This document shows positions 35,016 through 64,000 of a stretch of DNA of 64,000 nucleotides, piece after piece. A model generated the notes under the pieces. The model saw nothing but the letters and a program-made list of their open reading frames with translations. It was not told the origin of the DNA and searched no databases. The DNA comes from Hirundichthys speculiger. Its lineage: Eukaryota > Chordata > Actinopteri > Beloniformes > Exocoetidae. The DNA is taken from positions 1,759,501 to 1,823,500 of the forward strand of contig JAGFBZ010002033.1 of assembly GCA_018398805.1 (NCBI GenBank), written 5' to 3'. Both the position numbers and the translations under genes were made by a program. How positions within the stretch are numbered: position 1 is the stretch's first letter; every line of letters begins with the position of its first letter.

Positions 35016-36994
35016 TCTAGTGCCCTTTATATTGTATACTCAGGCATTATATTATTTTTAGTCCACTGCATTGCAGTGGATCCGCCACAGCATGTCTGTG
35101 TTTACAGACATTTCACAGTATTCTACATATATTAAAACATTGACACTGTTTATTGTGTCCAGGGACACGGTCCCCGTGTAACGCATGCGCATCCCAATAT
35201 AACCCACCTCAGTGATGTTCGCTTTCGGTTGGGTATGCAGCTGCCATCCCGTCGTGGTCAAAGTGGTTTTAGATTCAAAACCATGTGACCCGTATACTCC
35301 AACTAAAGCTGAAGGGAAATAAGAGACATTTCCTTGTCTTCTTCTGTTTTCCATCAATATTTTAATAAAACAAATTTTAAATTTCTTAAATGTTTGCGTA
35401 TTTTTCTCTGCAGCTTCCATACCAGTTAATCCGACGACTCCGTATTGAAGTTGGATTTATTGAATTTGAGGGCATCCTTGATTTAATATTGACATTGTCA
35501 TGAAAAATTAGATAACTCTTTTTGTTACATTTAGGGATTCCTTGATTTCAAAATAGTATTTTCTTATAAAAACAATATATTTCATATTAATTTTCAGGTA
35601 AGTTTTTGTTTTTAATGGATTTCATAGCACATGCCCCATCAGCACCAAAGCCTAAGCCAAATTGTAGCACTGCAAAGTGACAAATTTGGCTATCAACAAA
35701 GAATTTTAGAACTGGGAATGATGTCAAACCCAAATGACAAACCAGCCATTGCCGCTGTTTCAGATAGTTAGCAAATACAAATTCATAACAACGCTGCAAG
35801 TGGTATTTAGTACATACAGACTTAGATAATAACATGTCCACTGTCAAAAAGTGAACAGGAGTATATGTCTGACTGCGTGTGCCTGACTTTAGTGTGAATA
35901 AAATAACTGTTCTCAACATTAAAATTAGCTGGGTGTTTACTTTGTTAATGTGATTTGCAGCCATGTTGGAGTCAAGGTAGATGACGCTGGCTTCAATTGC
36001 ACTGCGAAAAGAAATAAAATGACTCCTGTTTTGGGAAAGTGCAGTCGAAATTGCCCCTGAACTCAGGATCTTAGCTCAGAAACTAGGGCGAGATCAATGT
36101 AGGCCAAGTTGGGTGAACTAATATCACCGACTGAAGCTGTAAATTGATAGAAAGGTATAAGCCAAAATTACAATGTTGGTTTATAATTCATGATTTAGTA
36201 AGAGCACGTAGATATTTACTTTCCTCACCAGCTGTTTGTTCTCAGTCTTTCTACCTTTCTGCGTGTATCTGACTTCAGGAGACAATCCTTTATTGATGTC
36301 ACAAATTCCAAATTGGAACTTATAAATTACAAGTTTGGAGTTCCAATGAAATGTACAAATGCTATAACTATTATTATCAAACTTCATGAAAACCAAATTA
36401 AGCTTCTTTCTTCAAAAATGCCAGGAGACCAATGTCCATGGCAACATGCCTGTGTGTGCGGTGTGGAGGGTGAGATGTTTTTCTTTTCTTTTTGAAAAGT
36501 TTAAGTTTTAAGAGTTTTAAGAGAAATTTTAAATTCTGAGTTCAAATAAAATACACTAATGGAGTAAGTGGCCCATATGGTATGGATATGCTGAAAAAAA
36601 GGATGGAAATGAAGAGGCGTGAAATTTTTTCATAAGAATATTAATATGAAATAACCCTCAAATGCAATAAAAAGAGGTTTATTTTAATTTTACTTCTCGG
36701 TTAGTGATGCAATTCCTCATAGGTGGTTTGGAGTCTCTAAGTCACATGGGATTTTTTTTTTTTTTTTAAGATATTGAGAAAATACTGCAATTGATCCCAA
36801 GCAAGCGTTTGCTGAACAGCCAACCTGAAACGTGCTTCATTCAACCCGACAACAGTCATCGTGAGAGAGCTGTTGATGAAATGGGCACAACGCATATTTA
36901 TTTTTCGTGTAACCGAGAGTGAAATGAACAAAGCCTCTTTAAGTTTGTCATTGGCATCATAGATACACCGTAATCACCCTTCTACGTTATCAAC
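34345..36994. other. Intergenic spacer between sh3rf2 and kif3a
   Basis: It contains an (ATT)n run and homopolymers. A minus-strand open frame at 35,058-35,420 (120 codons, in a slightly more GC-rich stretch) matches no family I recognise and is not called a gene. The last 30 bases are probable kif3a 5' UTR. Confidence 0.5.
34958..35013. repeat. (ATT)n microsatellite
   Basis: About 18 uninterrupted ATT units. Confidence 0.95.
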
Positions 36995-58182
<21,188 letters not shown>

Positions 58183-59499
58183 TGACAGGGTATGGAAGAA
58201 CTACATTTCACTGCAACTTTGACATTACCTAAAAGAATTGTTAGTGCTGTTTATGGTTGAACATCTTAAGATTTTCTGCATACACTCAATAGCTGTTAGT
58301 GTTTTAATGTGAAGGAGCTATGCCTGTACAAGGATAAAGACATCTGGAAGAGAAGACCCTGCTACATGTTCGACAAGGTGCGATGGCTCTCGGATGACAG
58401 AATAGGATGACTCTGAGGAACACATTTCAGGTTGCAATATCTTCAAAGTGACCAACAGTCTGTAAGAAGCCAGTAGTCAGGATGTTGAAAGTTAACATGT
58501 GGTTGTGACCTACAATTTTCAAAGCATTTATGTTGGGTTGAGTCTTGACGAGTACCTTGTTGACTTCCTTCAGTGTCACTAAACAGATTTGAATTAAACA
58601 TCAACACATTCAGACCTTAAAAGGTCTTTAAAACCTGTGAATTTCCTGAAAAACTTTAAACCATCCACTAAAGCTTTTATTTTTTGGCCCCTGAAGAAAC
58701 TAAAGATATGAATTAAAAATCCTTTGATCAGTTACGTTTTTAACTTTCATTGTAAATGAATGACTTTGCCCTCATGTTGATCAATATTTATTATTATGAT
58801 ATTTCATATATCCTTAAAATGTTGATGCGATGTGCGTTTCACTCCAGACTTGAAGGGTAACATGTCTTAACAGGTCAGAATGGGTTAAATGGACCATTGA
58901 GTACTTTGCAGTTGAATTATAATTGAATCCAAATCAATCAAATGGCAATACAAGAAATGTATTGTGTAGCTCAACTGAATACAAGAAAAGAGAGAGAATA
59001 AGAAGATGTATATAAATGACATTTGTAAATTATAATAGTGCTAGATACACTTTACTTTTGGTCAGAAACATAGGGGAATGCATGCCAGTCAGCTCTTATG
59101 TTCACGCCATTTAGTACTTTAAACAAGTCATCCTTTTTAATTTCAGATGGTAGAACTCTTGTTCCAGTAACATGCAACATGGATACTGTATTCTTTGGGA
59201 TACAACACTCGTATATGGTTTTGGAGGAGGTAATTTGATGCTGTGATGTTCTGCAGTGAAAGCAGACTGACTTTTATTTTGTATCGTAATGTATGTCAGA
59301 TGTTTACACCAACAAACCCTCGGACTTTATTTATTAAATCGTGTTACTTGTCTTATCTCACTTTCTTGTTCCTCTTTCTTTTTCTCCTGATTGAATATGT
59401 GAAACTCCTTGTTGTTTCTGGATATTACCAGCCAGAGTAGATGATTATAATAGTATACTCTTTTAATTGAATCTCTGAATGCACTGTCACTTATGAAAT

Positions 59500-59505
59500 A
59501 ATAAA
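59500..59505 (+). terminator. Candidate kif3a polyadenylation signal
   Basis: AATAAA about 1.3 kb after the kif3a stop. An earlier noncanonical signal might be used instead. Confidence 0.4.
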
Positions 59506-59646
59506 TCACCGGAACTTGTTCTTAGGTGTAAACCAGCTGCGAGGTTCACAGTTTTATTCAAAATCATAAAGATACAGGGTTAGTGTTGGTTTCTAAGTAG
59601 GCTTGTCTGAAAACACGAGTGGAATAACAGAACTTCGTTGTCATAA

Positions 59647-59662
59647 TTTATTATAATTTATT
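59647..59662 (-). terminator. il4/13 polyadenylation signals
   Basis: Two minus-strand AATAAA hexamers ten bases apart, about 95-110 bases after the cytokine stop codon. Confidence 0.6.
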
Positions 59663-59718
59663 GATATATAAATACAAAAACTACAGAAATATTTAAAGAA
59701 AAATAAATATTACATTAC

Positions 59719-59727
59719 AATAAATAA
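59719..59727 (-). promoter_or_regulatory. AU-rich element in the il4/13 3' UTR
   Basis: The minus strand carries TTATTTATT, the class II ARE nonamer, with further ATTTA pentamers in the next 70 bases. Such elements confer rapid decay of cytokine mRNAs; the function here is inferred. Confidence 0.6.
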
Positions 59728-59753
59728 CTTACATATTTAACACTGATTATATT

Positions 59754-59870
59754 TTAATTACGCATTGTTCGATTGGCCAAGGCCTTTTCCACACATCTGT
59801 GCAGGCGATTCAAAAATCTATCTACAGGCTCTGTGAGGTTGGAGTCCAGGTCTAGACAGATGGTCCCATT
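59754..59870 (-). CDS. il4/13a: il4/13 exon 4 and stop
   Basis: NGTICLDLDSNLTEPVDRFL, NRLHRCVEKAL and ANRTMRN, stop TAA at 59756-59754. It encodes the last helix with two cysteines and all three sequons. Confidence 0.85.
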   Translation of the reverse strand, partial: NGTICLDLDSNLTEPVDRFLNRLHRCVEKALANRTMRN

Positions 59871-60712
59871 CTGAAACAAAATCATTTTGACAATTATGTT
59901 TCACACCCCACAAAGAAATATTTTAAAAAAAAATATTTATATGTATACATAACTGACACAAATCACATTAAAGAATAAACCTCCTAACTGGTATAGTGAA
60001 TGTCTTTTTAAAGTCCTTGGCCATTTTGATTTAGGATGGCATATTTACTTGTTAGAAATGAAATGAATTCTCCCGTACCTTCTTGTTGACATTGTACTGG
60101 TGCAATTTGCGACTCAGATTTTGAAAATTCAAATTATCTTTCACCGCCTTCTCAGCCAAACAGAAGTAGTCAGCCTGTGAGGTGAAAGGCACAACTGAAA
60201 ATGGTATCCAACATGTGGAAGTTGCAAAAGCTGCTTTAATTTTTCAACCTCCAAAAACAAATGATCAACATCAAACATTTGAAAGTTCGGCCTTCAGTTT
60301 TGGGTATAAGTTATTGACTTCACACAGATTTTTCTGTGTCTTGAAAGCATGAATGCCTTGCATTAGGTCTGCATGGCTTAAACTCACAGATTCAAATGAC
60401 AATTGCATAAGATAATAAAAAGATATAGTTTTCAACATACCTCACATTGATTTCCGGGAATCTTTATTATATTTCCTGAACACTGAAATGACAGGAATGT
60501 CAGTATATAAAAATAGGCAACAACAACAAAAATAGTCAACAGTGAAACATGGTTTGGAGTTTTCTTACCGGATGCTTTTTCAAATTCTCTACTTCTTTTT
60601 GAATTTCCCTCAGCTGGGTTTTTTGAGGATTACGTGCTGCTGATGCTGCGTACACCAGCATGACAATCGTCATCGTAAGCAGAGTAAAATGTTGAATATT
60701 GAAGATCCTCAT
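59754..60712 (-). CDS. il4/13a: Interleukin-4/13 cytokine (il4/13a-like), 132 aa, 4 exons
   Basis: Secreted short-chain four-helix cytokine of the IL-4/IL-13 family; in teleosts it signals type-2 responses through IL-4R/IL-13R chains. Exons of 144, 42, 96 and 117 coding nt (60569-60712, 60441-60482, 60079-60174, 59754-59870) are all joined in phase 0, the classic IL4/IL13 gene plan. Residues 1 to about 26 form a signal peptide (LLTMTIVMLVYAASAA). Five cysteines lie at 49, 61, 67, 99 and 120, and N-glycosylation sequons at NGT 95, NLT 105 and NRT 127. It lies tail-to-tail with kif3a, as IL4 does in mammals. A TATA box and an AU-rich 3' region fit an inducible cytokine. Sequence identity in this family is low, so the call rests mainly on gene plan, Cys pattern and synteny; the A rather than B paralogue is inferred from kif3a linkage. 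Confidence 0.85.
60079..60174 (-). CDS. il4/13a: il4/13 exon 3
   Basis: Thirty-two codons: ADYFCLAEKAVKDNLNFQNL and SRKLHQYNVNKK, amphipathic helices with one Cys. Phase 0 on both sides. Confidence 0.85.
60441..60482 (-). CDS. il4/13a: il4/13 exon 2 (42 nt)
   Basis: Fourteen codons, CSGNIIKIPGNQCE, with two cysteines. Acceptor TTTCAG, donor GTATGT. Short second exons are typical of IL4/IL13 genes. Confidence 0.85.
60569..60712 (-). CDS. il4/13a: il4/13 exon 1 (signal peptide, helix A)
   Basis: ATG at 60712-60710; MRIFNIQHFTLLTMTIVMLV then a small-residue cleavage region, then RNPQKTQLREIQKEVENLKK. Donor GTAAGA, phase 0. Confidence 0.85.
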
Positions 60713-60785
60713 GTCTTGAAAGGAGAGCTTGAGTTGGCGCCGACAGGTTGAGAAGTGAAGTTAGATTCCCTACACTTTCTTACTT

Positions 60786-60793
60786 CTTATATA
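60786..60793 (-). promoter_or_regulatory. il4/13 TATA box
   Basis: TATATAAG on the minus strand, about 75 bases upstream of the ATG, leaving room for a 5' UTR of about 45 nt. A GATA word (60796-60799, minus) adjoins it. Confidence 0.65.
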
Positions 60794-60840
60794 GGTATCA
60801 TGCTGACGCTGTGACCGCAGTGAGCAGACACGTCAGTGGG

Positions 60841-60845
60841 GGAAA
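60841..60845 (+). promoter_or_regulatory. NFAT-like core upstream of il4/13
   Basis: GGAAA in the context GGGGGAAACAC, about 130 bases upstream of the start codon. NFAT sites govern mammalian IL4; here it is only a short motif match. Confidence 0.3.
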
Positions 60846-60849
60846 CACA

Positions 60850-62295
60850 CTAAATTAGAACAGGATGATGTGTTATCAGTTTTACTATCAAAAGTTCCAC
60901 TAGATGCATAAGGCTTGGTTATCTTTTACTAAGAATTTTCATTTCAATTCCATCTCTGCATACCCCCCTCTGAGAAATGCAAGTCATCAACTTGTTTTTA
61001 TTTTATTAAATGTGTTTATTTACTCATTATTATTTACTCATACACAATTAAGCCCTGCAATAAAATTGACCTACTTTTTGACTTTTTTTTCATCTCAGTC
61101 ATGACCTATCAAAGCCAAAAATGAACAAATATTATAATAAATATATTAATAAACTGTAGGACAACAAACAAACTTTATGTAAGTCAGACTCAAACAATCA
61201 GAAGAATCAAATTTGAAATTTCCAGCTTTGCTCTACATATTTAAAAATATAAATAAAAACTGCTATCTGCCAAGACTGCCAGCAAAGTTTCATTATTAAT
61301 ATTCTTTAACACCCATACTTGTCTTTGATGACTATGGTGTGTGGGCACATGGGAAATATTAAGTCTTTTTTTTTTTTATTAACTAGTAACTAGTCATGCA
61401 AACAATATCCCCTACACAACTGAAAAGGGAAAATGTGACAAAAAAAAAAGTTTAACCTTTACTTTGGATTCATGAAAAGCTGATTTGCTTGACCACTGTC
61501 TCCTTGTCATAAGATTCTAAAGAATGATGTGGTTTTCAATGGCATTTAAAAAAAAGCCTGATAGTAGAAGAGTTTATGCACAAAAAAAAACACAGATAAT
61601 ACTTAAGAATTTAGTAGCCAAACTGAACTAAAATGTAATTTCCTGCCTGACACCAGTGAATATCCTTAATGCACTCCAGATACTTGAGAGAAACTACAAC
61701 CTTCTCATCTGACAAATCATCAAAAGAGAAACTTTTGAGAGAGGTCTCTAAGCTGGAAACTTGGAGTTAACTAGATGGGGTTTCTTTGACATGATAAAAC
61801 CCGGATGGATATATTTGCACAGTCTTGACACCTCGTCATTTTACTTCCTCTGTTGTAGAATATGTTCCTTTTTGCACCACCTGACACCTCTGACAATTTG
61901 GAAAACCAGCTCCATCTTGAGGTACTTTAAGCATTCAACATATTCAACAGCAGCATTTTTTTTTTTTTTTTTTGTTAAGTAATATGACCCAAGACTAGAC
62001 TTAAACCGTAAGTAATCACATTTATTCAGTTGTGGAATTACAAACTTTACTTAAAAAAAAAAAAAAAAGAAAAAGAGTGTGCGGTAAAGTTATAAGATGA
62101 GCTGTTACCCATCCATCTTCTGAACCTGCTTCTCCGTGTCCAAAGTGATGAACCAACATTCCACAGAAAAAAGTATAAAGATTTTGTTCAAAGCATTAGT
62201 TTTTGTAACGCAAATATTTCATTTTCATAATAATTTCAAGGGGTGGTGGCAGTTTTCATTTCAGTTAAAGAGATTTGATGATTGTCATTCACAAC
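60850..62295. other. Upstream region of il4/13, no gene seen
   Basis: AT-rich with several homopolymers; no exon recognised. Distal regulatory elements may be here but none is identifiable by eye. Confidence 0.5.
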
Positions 62296-62299
62296 CTAA

Positions 62300-64000
62300 G
62301 TTACAACAAGGATGGACGGATCAATACCAAAGTATCGAAACTTCGATCCCGAGGGTTCAGTTATAAGGATTGATCCTCATGTTAAAAAAATCAATATTCA
62401 AGAATTTTTCTTCATTTATTTATTGATTGCTATTTTTATTATTTTTTTGTGGGTTGTTTAGAAGAGAACTACTTTTTCCGTCCACTTTCTCACGTGGCTT
62501 CAGCTGTAACAAGACACACAGAACTTTCTGCTGGTCCCTGCTCTGGTGACAGAACGGCAGCAGAACAAAAGCGTAGTGTTGTGTGGAGCTATTTTTGCTA
62601 TGATGTGATTCAAAATGTGACATGTGACAAAATAGAGAGATATTGTGCTAACACCACAAACCTTACAGGAGAAACAGTAAGAAGTGGAGAAATGCAGGCA
62701 GTTAACCCCACTGCACTGAGGCATTTCAGAAAGGCAGGAATTAACCAGGTAACCAGTGATAACCGAACTGTTAACCATGTAAAATGTGATCAGAATAATA
62801 ATGTGCAGGATGTTTATTGTATAAAACCCTAGTCATAGTATAGATTAGGGTTACCTCAGACTGAGATATAACTCCATGTTTTGCAGCCAGTGGGTTGTAA
62901 GCTGCTGTTCAGTGAAGGCCTGTGACCTGTAGGCTGACATAGGAGACATTTTCCAGAAGAAAAATATGTTTTAGTCTTGTCTTACTGATAAAGAGAGAAG
63001 GACAAATAAATATTTCTCATTCATTAGTCATCATTGCCATACTTTTATCAGTCCTTGAAAATTAAAGAGATTTTGGAATTGCTGTAGCTTCATTCAAAAT
63101 GTGTCTTTAAGTAGACCAATTACAATTTTCGGAAACATTTTAAGAAACGTTTAAGCCCATATAAGCTTTTATGAAAACAGTAGGGACCCATTGAGGTTAA
63201 ACTACTTTTTTTTTTTTTTTTTTTTGTAAAGTTGATTCTCCAAGACCTATTATAAGATGACTTGGAGAGGTGATTTGTAAAGACCTCCAGCCTATTTCAG
63301 TTGTAGGGGATTTTTGAAGACTCTCAACCCATGATATACAATTCCAAGCCGCAAACTCCCAATGGAAGGGATCCCAGACCCAGACATGTACAAAAAGTGT
63401 CAAAATGAAGTAAAAGCAGCTCTGCAGTGTGCAAACAGTGTCAAGCTGTTGCAATGTCTCTGTATGTATCATTTACATGAAGCACTCACCTGCACATCGA
63501 GGTCCACAGAGGGTGTATTTAGCTGTGACGTGTCATTTTGTCGACAACTGGCAAAGGCATGAATTCATTTTGGAAAACCTGTTGTTATTCCCATTAGCAA
63601 CTCTCAGCCATCTGAGTAAGTATTAAATCAAAAAGAATCACTGACGAATGAGGCATCACTCAGAAGGTTCTAGCAGTTGTCACAGACAATGGTCCCAGTG
63701 TTGTCTCTGCAGTACACAAGGCTGGGTGGACACACTACCCCTGTCTCGCTCATCCTTTGGACCTGGTGGTCAAAGATGCCTTTAAAGGTGTCCCTGTGGT
63801 TGTCTAACAGAAGTTCATGAGTCTGTGTCACGGAGAAATTCAGAGACATTCATAAGCAGCAGAATGTAGCAGAAGCATAAACTTGTTCAGTCAGTAGAAA
63901 TGCGGTGGAATTCTACATTATATATGCTGGACAGACTTCAGGAGCAGGGGGAAGCAGTCCTGAACACATTTTGTGTGCTTGAAAAGAATTCCCCTCTGCT
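62300..64000 (+). mobile_element. hAT transposon relic running off the window
   Basis: It starts with a GGATGGACGGATCAATACC end. A frame at 62449-62832 contains RSVVWSYF...NVTCDKI...ANTTNL, a BED zinc finger missing its second Cys. Further on, in other frames, come YLAVTCHFVDNWQRHEFILE (about 63,505-63,570), VLAVVTDNGPSVVSAVHKAG with HYPCLAHPLDLVVKDAF (about 63,670-63,785) and EMRWNSTLYMLDRL (about 63,895-63,940). These are successive hAT transposase catalytic-core motifs. Stops and frameshifts make it nonfunctional. Confidence 0.82.

Larger units (their letters stand above)
58183..59753. other. kif3a 3' UTR and convergent 3' UTR of il4/13
   Basis: The stop codons of kif3a and il4/13 face each other 1.57 kb apart. 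A plus-strand AATAAA lies at 59500-59505. Minus-strand AATAAA signals lie at 59647-59652 and 59657-59662. No other gene is seen between them. Confidence 0.6.

Noticed and set aside
62449..62832. A 127-codon zinc-finger-like gene upstream of il4/13
   Set aside because: A BED finger missing a zinc ligand, followed by decayed hAT catalytic motifs; part of a transposon rather than a domesticated gene as far as can be seen here.
60713..64000. rad50 or a second il4/13 copy, expected from mammalian synteny
   Set aside because: No RAD50 or second cytokine exon was recognised; the region is AT-rich spacer and a hAT relic.

Overview
The window is vertebrate nuclear DNA, almost certainly from a ray-finned (teleost, probably percomorph) fish. 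It has long introns with GT/AG borders, an AT-rich background full of microsatellites, and a typical fish repeat set: hAT, Tc1/mariner and Harbinger transposons, L2/CR1- and L1-like LINEs, a tRNA-derived SINE, and a Gmr1-like LTR element. Three genes can be read exon by exon, in an order matching the human 5q31-q33 neighbourhood: sh3rf2 (+), kif3a (+), and an interleukin-4/13 cytokine gene (-).

Layout. 1-12,780: intergenic; a SINE with a 14-bp target duplication, microsatellites, and no convincing gene. 12,780-34,345: an SH3RF2-like RING/SH3 E3 ligase gene of 11 exons with intact splice sites. Its coding frame is broken by about five single-base indels, and the first SH3 domain is missing. 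Its introns hold a hAT MITE nested in a mariner-type repeat, a Tc1 transposase relic, a foldback element, a 5'-truncated Gmr1-like element cut by a mariner MITE, and a Harbinger fragment. 34,345-36,990: intergenic spacer. 36,995-58,182: kif3a, the heterotrimeric kinesin-2 motor subunit. Seventeen exons splice without a frame error into 701 codons plus stop, and there is an 87-nt alternative cassette exon. Its introns contain an L1-like relic, an L2/CR1-like LINE split by a 1,969-bp Harbinger element, a SINE, and a hAT nested in another hAT. 59,754-60,712: the four-exon, all-phase-0 il4/13 gene, tail-to-tail with kif3a as IL4 is in mammals. 62,300-64,000: a decayed hAT transposase gene running off the window.

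The three genes are syntenic rather than one pathway: KIF3A drives intraflagellar transport, IL-4/13 is a type-2 immune cytokine, and SH3RF2 is a signalling scaffold/ubiquitin ligase. The clean kif3a and il4/13 frames make the sh3rf2 indels more likely to be real gene decay than a generally poor assembly, though local error cannot be excluded. The most useful observations are the complete il4/13 gene with its TATA box and AU-rich 3' region, the disrupted sh3rf2, the two-outcome kif3a cassette exon, and the Gmr1-like element with integrase upstream of reverse transcriptase.
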